Below, piece by piece: positions 50,556 to 59,736 of a stretch of DNA of 64,000 nucleotides; position 1 is the first letter of the stretch; each line of letters begins with the position of its first letter. A model generated the notes under the pieces. It was given only the letters and a program-made list of their open reading frames with translations. It did no database searches and was not told the origin of the DNA. This DNA is from Catenibacillus sp964565805 (GTDB taxonomy: Bacteria; Bacillota; Clostridia; Lachnospirales; Lachnospiraceae): positions 17,736 through 81,735 of the forward strand of contig CAZMGH010000006.1 of NCBI GenBank assembly GCA_964565805.1. The letters run 5' to 3'. Made by a program: the position numbers and the translations under genes.

Positions 50556-51530
50556 ATGGCAAAAAAGAATATAACCCAACCTTCATCCGCTCCCTCCGAT
50601 CCCGCTCCCGCTGCCGTACAGCTAACGCCGGACAAATTTGAGATCGTAGGTTTTACCCAGGAGGAGGCCAATAAGATCGAACGTCCTTCCATTTCCTACT
50701 GGCAGGATGCATGGCGCAGGCTCCGAAAAAATCCCGTAGCCATGGGCGCCCTTTTCGTCCTTGGGCTTCTTGTGATCATGGTCATCATAGGTCCGCATAT
50801 CCGGGGCTATGACTATATCAATATGAATGTAGCAGATAAAAACCTTGGCTCCAGCGCCAAATACTGGTTTGGTACCGACAGTCTTGGCCGCGATCTGTTT
50901 TCCCGTGTATGGGTAGGCGCCCGGGCATCTATTATCATCGCTCTTGTCGCTACAGCCCTTAAGCTAGTGATAGGAACCCTTTACGGTGCAGCCATGGCCC
51001 ACTTTGGCGGCTGGGTAGACGAACTTCTCATGCGTATCATTGAGGTGATCAACTCCCTGCCGAGCCTTCTTATCACCATCCTCATTATGATGATCCTGGG
51101 AAATAACCTATTTGCCCTTCTGGTGGCATTAAGCATCACTGCATGGTGCAACACCGCCCGTCAGACCCGAGGTTTGATCAAACAGCTGAAGGAATCCGAG
51201 TATGTTTATGCTGCTGAGGTCCTTGGCGCCAGTCCTATGCGCATCATCGTTAAGCACTATGTGCCTAACATGATCAGCATCCTCCTTTTGGACGCTTCCA
51301 CAGCAATCCCTAACTTCATCTTTACAGAAGCCGGTTTAAGCTTCCTGGGGATTGGTCTTACCGCTCCTGAGATCAGTCTTGGCGTTTTGATCTCCCTGGG
51401 CCAGCAAACGATGGACTTTTATCCATACCAGCTGTTTTACCCTTGCGTTGTCCTTTGCGTGATCGTTATGGCCTTCAACCTTTTAGGTGATGGTCTGCGT
51501 GATGCTCTCGACCCGAAACTGCGTAACTAA
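50556..51530 (+). CDS. oppC: Oligopeptide ABC importer permease (OppC-type)
   Basis: The 324-residue protein has the OppC N-terminal extension (SISYWQDAWRRLRKNPVAMGALFVLGLLVIMVIIGP), the conserved YWFGTDSLGRDLFSRV sequence after the first helix, and the EAA loop AAEVLGASPMRIIVKHYVPN. It begins 18 bp after oppB, with AAAGGAGG before the ATG. Confidence 0.92.
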   Translation: MAKKNITQPSSAPSDPAPAAVQLTPDKFEIVGFTQEEANKIERPSISYWQDAWRRLRKNPVAMGALFVLGLLVIMVIIGPHIRGYDYINMNVADKNLGSSAKYWFGTDSLGRDLFSRVWVGARASIIIALVATALKLVIGTLYGAAMAHFGGWVDELLMRIIEVINSLPSLLITILIMMILGNNLFALLVALSITAWCNTARQTRGLIKQLKESEYVYAAEVLGASPMRIIVKHYVPNMISILLLDASTAIPNFIFTEAGLSFLGIGLTAPEISLGVLISLGQQTMDFYPYQLFYPCVVLCVIVMAFNLLGDGLRDALDPKLRN

Positions 51531-51565
51531 CCCAGTCCCAATTACCCAAGAAAGGAAACAAAAAT

Positions 51566-52594
51566 ATGGCTGATAATAATCATATTCTTGAAGTGAAAAA
51601 TCTCAGGGTTTCCTACCACACCTATGCCGGTGAGGTTAAAGCCGTCCGGAACGTCTCCTTTGAGCTTGAGACCGGAAAGGCCCTGGCCATCGTGGGTGAA
51701 TCCGGATGCGGCAAATCCGTAACCGCAAAGTCCATTATGGGACTGATCAAAAAACCTCAGGGCGAGATCAAAGAAGGCAGTGAAATCCTCTATAACAATG
51801 TAAATATTTTAAATTATAATAAAAAACAGTGGCAGGCTTATAAAGGCGGCGAATGTGCCATCATTTTCCAGGATGCTTTGGCGGCCTTAAACCCTACCAT
51901 GAGAGTTGGAAAACAGATCATTGAAAATCTTATGGCCCACAAGCATATGAGCAAGGCTGAGGCAAAAAAAGAAGCTGTGGAAATGCTTCGGCGGGTAGGC
52001 ATCCCTGAGCCTGAAAAGCGGGTAAAGCAATATCCCCACCAGTTTTCCGGAGGTATGCGCCAGCGTGTTATGATCGCTATCGCCTTTGCCTGCGATCCTA
52101 AGCTGCTCATCTGTGATGAACCTACCACGGCTCTGGACGTAACCATTCAAAGCCAGATCCTGGAAATTATTAAAACGCTCCAGAAAAAACATAATACCTC
52201 GGTAATTATGATCACTCATGACTTGGGCGTTGTGGCAAATATTGCCCAGGAAATCGCCGTTATGTACTCTGGCATTATTGTTGAACGGGGAACATGTGAA
52301 GATATTTTCTACCGTCCAAGACACCCTTATACATGGGCCCTCATCGAGTCTGTGCCAAGACTTGACCTGACCAATAAACAGGAGCTGGCCACCATCCCAG
52401 GCATTCCTCCCGATCTTTTAAATCCTCCGGCAGGCTGCCCTTTCTGCACTCGCTGCAAGTATTGTATGCCTATATGTAAGGAGCAAATGCCGGAATACAC
52501 AGATTTTGGAAACGGCCACACCGCAGCCTGCTGGCTGCACCATCCTATGGCGCCTAAGGTAGATATGCCGGATAAGGAAGGAGGAGCACAATGA
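51566..52594 (+). CDS. oppD: Oligopeptide ABC importer ATPase (OppD-type)
   Basis: The 342-residue ATPase has Walker A GESGCGKS, signature FSGGMRQR, Walker B LLICDEPTTALD and His switch ITHDLG. The C-terminal oligopeptide-specific region has PAGCPFCTRCKYC...C, a cysteine cluster often binding Fe-S in this family. It overlaps oppF by 4 bp (ATGA). Confidence 0.93.
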   Translation: MADNNHILEVKNLRVSYHTYAGEVKAVRNVSFELETGKALAIVGESGCGKSVTAKSIMGLIKKPQGEIKEGSEILYNNVNILNYNKKQWQAYKGGECAIIFQDALAALNPTMRVGKQIIENLMAHKHMSKAEAKKEAVEMLRRVGIPEPEKRVKQYPHQFSGGMRQRVMIAIAFACDPKLLICDEPTTALDVTIQSQILEIIKTLQKKHNTSVIMITHDLGVVANIAQEIAVMYSGIIVERGTCEDIFYRPRHPYTWALIESVPRLDLTNKQELATIPGIPPDLLNPPAGCPFCTRCKYCMPICKEQMPEYTDFGNGHTAACWLHHPMAPKVDMPDKEGGAQ

Positions 52595-53589
52595 GCGAAG
52601 AAAAAGAAGTATTGCTTTCCGTACAGCATTTAAAGAAATATTTTTCAATGGGAAAGAAATCCATTTTAAAGGCTGTTGATGACGTCTCCTTCGACATCTA
52701 TAAGGGTGAGACACTGGGTATGGTTGGTGAATCCGGCTGCGGTAAGACCACCTGCGGGCGTACCAGCATCGGCCTGTACCCAAAAACCGATGGCATGGTC
52801 TTATATAAAGGCAAGGACGTCCACACCCTGTCCGGAAAGGAACGCCAAGCCTTTAAAAAGGAGGTACAGATGGTTTTTCAGGATCCTTACGGTTCTTTGG
52901 ATCCCCGTATGACCGTCGCTGAAATCGTTGCTGAAGGCCTTGATATTCATCATCTGTGCAAAAACAAGCAGGAACGTCAGGAAAAAGTTTACCACTGCCT
53001 AGAAATGGTGGGATTAAACCGGGAACACACCAACCGTTTTGTCCATGAGTTCTCCGGCGGCCAGCGCCAGCGTATCGGCATCGCCCGGGCTCTGGCTGTA
53101 AATCCGGAATTTATTGTTCTGGATGAGCCCATCTCCGCTTTGGACGTATCCATCCAGGCTCAGGTCGTCAACCTGCTCATCGACCTTCAGAAGAAAATGG
53201 GACTGACCTACCTTTTTGTTGCCCATGACCTGTCTATGGTCAAGCATATTTCTGACCGCATCGCGGTTTTATATTTAGGTACTTTAGTCGAACTGACCTC
53301 ATCCGATGAGCTTTTTGCAAATCCTCTCCATCCTTATACCCAGGCCCTTTTATCCGCTATTCCTATTCCGGATCCTCAGGTAGAAAAGGAAAGAGAAGCC
53401 AAAAAGATCAAGCTGGAAGGGGATGTGCCAAGTCCCATTAATCCCGCTCCAGGATGCCGCTTTAAAGGCCGGTGCAAATACTGTACCTCCGTCTGTGAGC
53501 AGACTCTGCCCCCCTTAAAGGACGTGGGCGGCGGACACTTTGTTGCCTGCCACAGAGTCCAGGAACTTCAGGAGAAAGGGAATGAGTAA
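52591..53589 (+). CDS. oppF: Oligopeptide ABC importer ATPase (OppF-type)
   Basis: The 332-residue second ATPase has Walker A GESGCGKT, signature FSGGQRQR, Walker B FIVLDEPISALDVS and the OppF C-terminal region with PGCRFKGRCKYCTSVC. AAGGAGGAG precedes the start. Its end overlaps a small membrane protein gene by 8 bp. Confidence 0.93.
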   Translation: MSEEKEVLLSVQHLKKYFSMGKKSILKAVDDVSFDIYKGETLGMVGESGCGKTTCGRTSIGLYPKTDGMVLYKGKDVHTLSGKERQAFKKEVQMVFQDPYGSLDPRMTVAEIVAEGLDIHHLCKNKQERQEKVYHCLEMVGLNREHTNRFVHEFSGGQRQRIGIARALAVNPEFIVLDEPISALDVSIQAQVVNLLIDLQKKMGLTYLFVAHDLSMVKHISDRIAVLYLGTLVELTSSDELFANPLHPYTQALLSAIPIPDPQVEKEREAKKIKLEGDVPSPINPAPGCRFKGRCKYCTSVCEQTLPPLKDVGGGHFVACHRVQELQEKGNE

Positions 53590-53959
53590 TAAAAAAAATA
53601 CAAGGGAGCTTGTTGCAGGCGTCTTAAAGGATCTAGTCAAGGCGCTGCTGATCGGCGCTGTTGCCGGCGGCGCCGTGACTTTGATATTTTTCCTGGGAGG
53701 GATGGTTTTTGGCGGCAGCGGTGCAGCCTCCGGCATCGAAACCAGTAAAAATGTACTGTTTTTGTGTACTGCCGTTCTTCTGTTCATCCTTGCCGGCATG
53801 ATCCTTATCAAAGGAAAAAAGCCGGAAAAATCCTATGAAAAAAGCGGCTGGCGCCGTCATTTTTCCATTATCGGCCCAAAAATCGCTATTGGCATGATTG
53901 CCATTGCCGTTGGTGCGTGGGCTGTGATCATGGATTATATACAGTTTTCCCTGAAATAA
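53582..53959 (+). CDS. Small membrane protein of unknown function, coupled to oppF
   Basis: The 125-residue protein has three hydrophobic segments (about 20-43, 56-74 and 94-117) and a basic loop (KGKKPEKSYEKSGWRR). I do not recognise a family. The ATG at 53582 overlaps the oppF stop by 8 bp with GGAG upstream, so it is translated with the importer operon. It could be an accessory or just a passenger gene; a strong terminator follows. Confidence 0.7.
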   Translation: MSNKKNTRELVAGVLKDLVKALLIGAVAGGAVTLIFFLGGMVFGGSGAASGIETSKNVLFLCTAVLLFILAGMILIKGKKPEKSYEKSGWRRHFSIIGPKIAIGMIAIAVGAWAVIMDYIQFSLK

Positions 53960-53960
53960 G

Positions 53961-54035
53961 AACAGGCGTGGCCTGTGAGATATGTAACAGTTGCTTTAGA
54001 ACTGCTATATTCTCACAGACCACGCCTGTTTTATT
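53961..54035. terminator. Terminator at the end of the oligopeptide operon
   Basis: AACAGGCGTGG (53961-53971) and CCACGCCTGTT (54020-54030) form the outer stem, with an inner CTGTGAGA/TCTCACAG stem, then TTTATTT. It separates the convergent opp operon and aspartate kinase gene. Confidence 0.8.
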
Positions 54036-54065
54036 TATAACCGGGCGGCTGCGTGCTGCAAATAT

Positions 54066-55385
54066 TTATAATTGGGCGGTTACAAAAATATCGTAAATCG
54101 CCCGAATGGCTGTTTCAAAGTCACTGTTTTTAACGCCAATGATAATATTCAGCTCGCTGGAGCCCTGGTCGATCATTTTTACATTAACACGGGCATGCGC
54201 CAGCGCGGAAAAGATACGTCCCGCGGTTCCCCGGGTAGCCTTCATTCCCCGGCCTACCACAGCGATCAAAGCCAGATCTGCCTCCAGCTCTACAAAATCC
54301 GGATCTACCGCTCTGTGGATTCCGGCAATCACCTGCTGCTCCTTTTCAACAAATTCCGACTGATGGACAAAGATGGTCATGGTGTCGATCCCGGAAGGCA
54401 TATGCTCAAAGGAAATACCGTTTTCCTCAAAAACCTCCAGAACCTTTCTCCCAAAACCGATTTCTGAGTTCATCATAGCCTTGTCAATATTAATGGACGC
54501 AAAACCTTTCTTTCCGGCAATCCCGGTAATGGTAAATCTGGGACTGCGGCAGGTGCTTTCCACGATCAGCGTCCCTCTCTCCTCCGGAGCGTTGGTATTT
54601 CGGATATTAATAGGGATACCGGCCTTTCGCACCGGGAAAATGGCATCCTCATGAAGGACAGAAGCGCCCATATAGGACAGCTCCCGCAGTTCTCTATAGG
54701 TAATCGTGTCGATAACTTCCGGATTATTCACCACTCTTGGATCTGTTACAAGGAAACCGGAAACATCGGTCCAGTTTTCATACAGATCCGCTGTAATGGC
54801 TCGAGCCACTAAAGAGCCTGTAATGTCCGATCCGCCCCGGGAAAAGGTTTTAACCGTTCCATCATCCAAGGCACCGTAAAAGCCGGGAATAACGGCATAT
54901 TCGCAGGCCTTAAGCCGCTTTGAAAGCATGTCGTTGGTCTTTTCATTATTTAATGTGCCGTCCTCATTAAAAATGATCACCTGGGCAGCATCAATAAATT
55001 CAAAATTCAGATATGCAGCCATAACAATCCCATTCAGATACTCTCCTCTGGAAGCCGCATACTCCCGTCCGGCTTTTGCCGCAAAAGCCTCGCCGATCTT
55101 CTCAAACTCATCATTTAAAGACAGATCCAGCCCCAGTCCCTGGATGATCTCGTCATATCTGCTTTGGATCTTTTCCAGGAGAGGCTTAAAGTTCTTCCCC
55201 TTTTCTGCTCCATTGTAACACTCATACAGCATGTCTGTCACCTTCGTGTCACTGGAAAACCGCTTTCCAGGGGCGCTGGGCACCACGTAACGTCTTGACG
55301 GGTCTTCGTGAATAATCTTCCCCACCTTCATAAACTGCTGGGCGCTGGCCAGGGAACTGCCTCCAAACTTAACAACTTTTTTCAT
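54066..55385 (-). CDS. Aspartate kinase
   Basis: Aspartate kinase starts lysine, threonine and methionine synthesis by phosphorylating aspartate. The 439-residue enzyme has the N-terminal MKKVVKFGGSSLA nucleotide motif, FSRGGSDITGS for aspartate binding and two C-terminal ACT domains (about 300-435) for feedback control. The length fits monofunctional class III-like enzymes. GGAGG precedes the ATG. Its promoter is about 160 bp upstream. Confidence 0.93.
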   Translation of the reverse strand: MKKVVKFGGSSLASAQQFMKVGKIIHEDPSRRYVVPSAPGKRFSSDTKVTDMLYECYNGAEKGKNFKPLLEKIQSRYDEIIQGLGLDLSLNDEFEKIGEAFAAKAGREYAASRGEYLNGIVMAAYLNFEFIDAAQVIIFNEDGTLNNEKTNDMLSKRLKACEYAVIPGFYGALDDGTVKTFSRGGSDITGSLVARAITADLYENWTDVSGFLVTDPRVVNNPEVIDTITYRELRELSYMGASVLHEDAIFPVRKAGIPINIRNTNAPEERGTLIVESTCRSPRFTITGIAGKKGFASINIDKAMMNSEIGFGRKVLEVFEENGISFEHMPSGIDTMTIFVHQSEFVEKEQQVIAGIHRAVDPDFVELEADLALIAVVGRGMKATRGTAGRIFSALAHARVNVKMIDQGSSELNIIIGVKNSDFETAIRAIYDIFVTAQL

Positions 55386-55423
55386 TAATACTTTCCTCCT
55401 TATCGGCCGGGCTTTTCATCAGC

Positions 55424-55456
55424 CCTACAGGATTGCTCTAAAGAGTATCCTGTAGG
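55424..55456 (-). repeat. Hairpin in the aspartate kinase leader
   Basis: CCTACAGGAT (55424-55433) and ATCCTGTAGG (55447-55456) are perfect 10-bp arms with a 13-nt loop, 38 bp before the start codon. No T tract follows on the minus strand, so it is not an obvious terminator. Confidence 0.6.
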
Positions 55457-55545
55457 ACTAGATTTTAACACCTTGCCGGTATGTCTCTCTCGAACATCTG
55501 TCTTTGTGTAATATACATTTGTCTTCACAAAAAACACATGCTAAT

Positions 55546-55574
55546 ACAATACAACTTTTTGGAGAAAATATCAA
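55546..55574 (-). promoter_or_regulatory. Promoter of aspartate kinase
   Basis: On the minus strand TTGATA (55574-55569) and TATTGT (55551-55546) are 17 bp apart. The leader of about 155 nt is too short and lacks the conserved core expected for a lysine riboswitch. Confidence 0.65.
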
Positions 55575-55671
55575 GTGTTTTTTCACTAAAACCATGCATT
55601 TAAGTGTTCACGTAACGATCCAGCCAGAACTGCCCATTTGAAGGGGATCAACCAGCCAAACGATTACTCAT

Positions 55672-56790
55672 TTAATTTAAATACTCATATACAACCTGAG
55701 AAATGTCTTGTATCACATAAATGGCGGTGCTGCCGTAGGAGGACATAATACAGAGGATATAATCTGTTTCTTCACCAAAAACAATGGCTGCGTCATGCTG
55801 AGATTCATCCGTTTCTCCGGTTTTGTTCGCCACTGTGATCCCATCCGGCACCCCTGCCGGTATCTTGGAAACCGTCTGCTGGTTCAGCAAATATTCCAGC
55901 ATTTCCTGGGAGGCTTCTTCAGATACGCAGGTTCCTCTATAGATTTTTTCCAAAATTGCTCCACAGTCCTCTACGGATGTATGATTTTTAATATCCGAGA
56001 TTGTCTCCGACGTGGTATTTGATGGACTTAAGGTGTGGTAAACCCTTGTATCATCATATTCCGTTGTCTCCAGATAATCGTTAATGATCTGGCAGCCCTC
56101 GCTAAAACTGTCGGTATCGCTTTCCAGACGTACCAGCTCATTATAAGACTCATTATCTGAAACCTGGATCATTGCCGCCAGAAGATCAATCACCGGATTG
56201 TCCAGGACAAGCTGGGAACTGTCGGAAGTTGCCTCATTACTGCCTGAAGAAGATTCCGAACCAATAGCATTGGCTTCTACGACATCCATATTTACATAGG
56301 TGGCTTCCATAACGAATAATTTGATCAGGCTGGCCGCGTACATGCGCTGATTATTTATCGACAAGGTTTCGTTTGTTTCAAGATTTTTTACATAAACGCT
56401 CCACACACCATCGGTCTGAGACAGGATTTCTTCAATTTCCTCCTCCAGCGCTATAAGGGCTTCACTGGTTCCTACAACTGTCGATTCATCGGTCACTTCC
56501 TCTTCCGATTCGGTCCCAGCATCATCTGATGCGACCATAGCATCTGCGCTGGCGTCCGACCCTTCCGGCACTTCTATTTTCTCGTCTTCCACAACACTAC
56601 CGCTTTCTGCGGCTTTTATGGCCTCCGCTTCAGAGTCTCCGCTTCCTCTGGCCCAAATAACGATCACAATACACAAACAAAACGCCAAAACAAGCCCCAG
56701 TGAGGCAATCAGCTGAAATCTCTGTTTTCGTTTTCTGCGTTCCTGTCTTTTTCTTCTTTCAATATCACGGTATCTCTCACGCTGATCCAT
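55672..56790 (-). CDS. Membrane-anchored class-A-beta-lactamase-like serine hydrolase
   Basis: The 372-residue protein has a very basic N-terminus, a membrane anchor (about 27-47), an acidic Ser/Glu/Asp-rich linker (about 50-105) and an extracytoplasmic catalytic domain. Motifs are S154-x-x-K157 (AASLIKL), SDN (211-213) and KTG (323-325), as in class A beta-lactamases and related peptidase-like proteins (PF13354 type). I do not find the ExxLN omega-loop Glu that beta-lactamases need for deacylation, and a Ser-rich insert (about 176-193) lies before SDN. A cell-wall or other serine hydrolase role is more likely than antibiotic resistance. Confidence 0.78.
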   Translation of the reverse strand: MDQRERYRDIERRKRQERRKRKQRFQLIASLGLVLAFCLCIVIVIWARGSGDSEAEAIKAAESGSVVEDEKIEVPEGSDASADAMVASDDAGTESEEEVTDESTVVGTSEALIALEEEIEEILSQTDGVWSVYVKNLETNETLSINNQRMYAASLIKLFVMEATYVNMDVVEANAIGSESSSGSNEATSDSSQLVLDNPVIDLLAAMIQVSDNESYNELVRLESDTDSFSEGCQIINDYLETTEYDDTRVYHTLSPSNTTSETISDIKNHTSVEDCGAILEKIYRGTCVSEEASQEMLEYLLNQQTVSKIPAGVPDGITVANKTGETDESQHDAAIVFGEETDYILCIMSSYGSTAIYVIQDISQVVYEYLN

Positions 56791-56924
56791 AGCAAACTCC
56801 TTTGATCTTGTCGTTTACACACTCATTTCCAATCCCCGATTCACGCTTATATCCTTCGGTGTTTCAATGATATTTCGCGTTCTCCCCCATAATACTTATT
56901 ATAAGCGCAAAAGTTTAAAAGGAC

Positions 56925-56970
56925 TTAAAAAGAACCGCCAGAAACGTCCTGACGGACGCCTGGCGGCTCT
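56925..56970 (-). terminator. Terminator after the carbohydrate ABC operon
   Basis: On the minus strand AGAGCCGCCAG (56970-56960) and CTGGCGGTTCT (56941-56931) pair, followed by TTTTTAAG. It ends the arabinofuranosidase-transporter operon. Confidence 0.8.
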
Positions 56971-57024
56971 CTTTTGGTGTTGTATTCTACGGATCAGGCG
57001 ATGCTTCTGTCCCGGAAAAACGGA

Positions 57025-58722
57025 CTATTCAGCTGTAGGCTCCGTAAGTATACCTGTGGTTACAGAATCAATAAGTTCCTGATTATCAGCAGGGGTCTCA
57101 GTTGCCCCGTTTTCAGCAAGCCACTCATCTAACTGTTCCTGTTTAGCATCCATAACCGTCTGAAGACCGGCGGCATACAGAGCCTCATTTAACAGATCCA
57201 GATATGTATCTACGTTTTCCACACCGACAGAACCTGTCTCAAGGGCCGGACGGTATGTATCAAGGGCATTCTGAAGCGCTGTGAGCTGAGTTGTATAATC
57301 CGAGCTGTCCCACATGAATCCATAAGCCGGTGAATAACTTGCCCAATCATTATGACTGGCTAATAAATCCCAGTAATCCGCCGTCTTTGTTCCATCATTC
57401 CATACATAGGAAATCATCTGGTTACCCATAGCCCAGCCGCTGTTCTGATGATATGTGTAGCTTGTTGCATCTTCGCCATCTACGTAATATGCAGTACCAT
57501 CATCAAGTACCTGATAGTTTGTTCCTTCAATACCATACTGCCAGAAGTTCATGACTTCAGGATCGCTGTACAGAGCAGCTATAAACTTAAAGGCCATTTC
57601 CGGATCTTCGCTGTTGGAAGCGATACCTGTATCAAAGAAGCTCACATTTGTTGTGGCATATCCACCTTCAATATCCTGGCCAAAGTAGATCACATAGCAC
57701 TCACAGCCGTTGGATGCCTCTGCTTCCACAAGGAAACCTGGTTTGATCGCAGTAAGATAGCTGAATGTATTTCCAGCCTTCATCATCGTACCCGATCCCT
57801 GAGTATCTGTTGCGGCATCCTGATAAATATAGCCTGCATCATACCATTCTGCCAGCATTGTAATAACTTCCCGATAGGTTTCGGTTTCATATTTATTAAC
57901 AACCGTTGTAGAAGTGTGGTCCGCTTCCCAATCTAAAACGCCAAAATTATCCGCCAGTACATCAAAAAATGCAAAACGGCTTATAGAACTAGAACTGCCC
58001 GACATATATAGCACCGTCATATCCGGGTAGGCTTCTTGAACTATCTCAAAAATCTCTGTGGCTACAGACCAGTCATAAATTTTACCTGTGTACTCGTCAT
58101 CATTTGCCTCAAGGCCAAACATCTCTGTAATGCCTAATTCATCACAAATATCAGCCCTCATACACAGACCGCCCAGCTCTACAGATTCCTTCATTGCCGG
58201 GAATCCGAAAAGGAAGTCGCCCATGCTTCCTACATAAACGTCATCTTCACCAATAGCGTCAATGATCTTCTGACCATCCTCTGTATCCATATACTGGGAC
58301 ATATCTACAAGACCATTCATAGCGATCCAGCTGGATGCATCCGTAAAGTATATTGGAATAACGTCCAGCGCATCGCCACCAGAGAACATAAGCTGGATCT
58401 GAGTCTGATACTCTGAATACTGGAGCGGCAGGAATTCCACTTCAATATGATAATTTGGAATCATATACTCATTCAGCGCATCCTGAACCGCCTGAGTTGC
58501 CTCATCGTCCTGCGTGGAAAATTCAATGTAAGCGAAGGTCAACTGATACGGGTTATCCTCGGAATATTCACCAACAGATGTCACTGTTGTATCGGAACTT
58601 CCTTCGGACGTAGAATCACTGCCAGAACTACTGTCGGATGTGTCCCCGCCGCAAGCAGCAAGGAGAGACGCTGCCATCGCCCCTGCAAGCAGCATTGCTA
58701 CCATTTTCTTCATTTTCTTCAT
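57025..58722 (-). CDS. Carbohydrate ABC importer substrate-binding lipoprotein (LplA/LipO-like)
   Basis: The 565-residue extracellular binding protein has a signal peptide with lipobox LLAACGG and an Asp/Ser-rich linker. The mature region follows the large family-1 pattern of LplA/LipO-type proteins (QLTFAYIEFSTQDD, LFGFPAMKESVELGGLCMRADI). It is last in an operon with two permeases and a GH51 enzyme. An arabinose-containing oligosaccharide is the likely ligand, inferred from that neighbour. No ATPase is encoded here, and such systems commonly share an MsmX-type ATPase from elsewhere. Confidence 0.87.
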   Translation of the reverse strand: MKKMKKMVAMLLAGAMAASLLAACGGDTSDSSSGSDSTSEGSSDTTVTSVGEYSEDNPYQLTFAYIEFSTQDDEATQAVQDALNEYMIPNYHIEVEFLPLQYSEYQTQIQLMFSGGDALDVIPIYFTDASSWIAMNGLVDMSQYMDTEDGQKIIDAIGEDDVYVGSMGDFLFGFPAMKESVELGGLCMRADICDELGITEMFGLEANDDEYTGKIYDWSVATEIFEIVQEAYPDMTVLYMSGSSSSISRFAFFDVLADNFGVLDWEADHTSTTVVNKYETETYREVITMLAEWYDAGYIYQDAATDTQGSGTMMKAGNTFSYLTAIKPGFLVEAEASNGCECYVIYFGQDIEGGYATTNVSFFDTGIASNSEDPEMAFKFIAALYSDPEVMNFWQYGIEGTNYQVLDDGTAYYVDGEDATSYTYHQNSGWAMGNQMISYVWNDGTKTADYWDLLASHNDWASYSPAYGFMWDSSDYTTQLTALQNALDTYRPALETGSVGVENVDTYLDLLNEALYAAGLQTVMDAKQEQLDEWLAENGATETPADNQELIDSVTTGILTEPTAE

Positions 58723-58760
58723 AAGATAATACCTCCTTCAAAATGAATTAATATGTACAT

Positions 58761-58780
58761 CTCTGTCCAGCGAGACAGAG
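58761..58780 (-). repeat. Intercistronic hairpin before the binding-protein gene
   Basis: CTCTGTC and GACAGAG form a 7-bp stem in the 112-bp spacer between the second permease and the lipoprotein gene. It may be an RNA processing or stability element raising expression of the binding protein. Confidence 0.45.
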
Positions 58781-58834
58781 CGCATATTTAAATCGTTAAC
58801 CGTCCAGCCGAGCAAACGGCCGCATTACACTGTA

Positions 58835-59725
58835 TCATCCCTTTACAGCGCCAAGGGCGATACCCTTGGAATAATATTTCTGGAAGAACGGGAATATGAG
58901 CATAATGGGCAGGATCGCAACGAAAGCGATCGCCATCTGGATACCTGTCGTTGGTATAGATGACGCAGCCGCAGCGATATTAGCATCTGAGCTTTGGGCC
59001 AAAAACTGAATATTCTGTACCATCTGGTTCAGTAGGTTCTGGATATTATAATACTGTGTATTTCTTGTAATATAGTACAATCCATTCGTCCAGTCATTCC
59101 AGTAGGTCAACCCGGCAAATGTCCCCATCGTGATAAGGATCGGCTTTCCAAGAGGCACTACAATGGTCCTGAAGATTTTAAACTGAGTCGCACCATCGAT
59201 CTCAGCTGCTTCATACAAGGCATCCGGAATACTCGTTGAAAAGTATGTACGGATCATCATAACGTTCCATGCGCTCAACAGCAGGTTCGGAAGCAGCTGG
59301 GCAAGGATCGTATCTCTGATATGGAAGGTATTGCTCCACATGATGTAGGAAGGCACGATACCGCCGTTAAACAGCATTGTAAAGAATACGAAAAACATAA
59401 GGATCCGGCGGCCCGGCAGATTCTTTACCGCCAAAGGATAAGCCATCATAGCAGCCAGAGCCACATGTACAAGGGTTCCAACCGCAGTTACTAAAATACT
59501 TACACCATAAGCTCTTAAAATCTGCGCGCCAGACTTAACGATATATGCGTAGGAATCCAGTGAAAACTCCTTCGGCCAGAAAGAATACCCTTCAGCAACC
59601 AGCACACTCTCTGAGGTAATGGATGACATAAACAAAAGCAGGAACGGCAATATAATACAAATGGTCCAGATAATCATGACAGCATTGGACACGATCTGAT
59701 ACAAAGAGAACGGTTTATCTTTCAT
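58835..59725 (-). CDS. Carbohydrate ABC importer permease (LplC-type)
   Basis: The 296-residue permease has six membrane helices, the LplC/YtcP-type start (FSLYQIVSNAVMIIWTICIILPFLLLFMSSIT) and the EAA loop YEAAEIDGATQFKIFRTIVVPLGKP. It starts 11 bp after the partner permease gene. Confidence 0.9.
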   Translation of the reverse strand: MKDKPFSLYQIVSNAVMIIWTICIILPFLLLFMSSITSESVLVAEGYSFWPKEFSLDSYAYIVKSGAQILRAYGVSILVTAVGTLVHVALAAMMAYPLAVKNLPGRRILMFFVFFTMLFNGGIVPSYIMWSNTFHIRDTILAQLLPNLLLSAWNVMMIRTYFSTSIPDALYEAAEIDGATQFKIFRTIVVPLGKPILITMGTFAGLTYWNDWTNGLYYITRNTQYYNIQNLLNQMVQNIQFLAQSSDANIAAAASSIPTTGIQMAIAFVAILPIMLIFPFFQKYYSKGIALGAVKG

Positions 59726-59736
59726 ATCTGCACCTC

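Noticed and set aside
55386..55545. Lysine riboswitch before aspartate kinase
   Set aside because: The leader is only about 155 nt, and the conserved lysine riboswitch core and terminator are not seen; it contains only a simple 10-bp hairpin.
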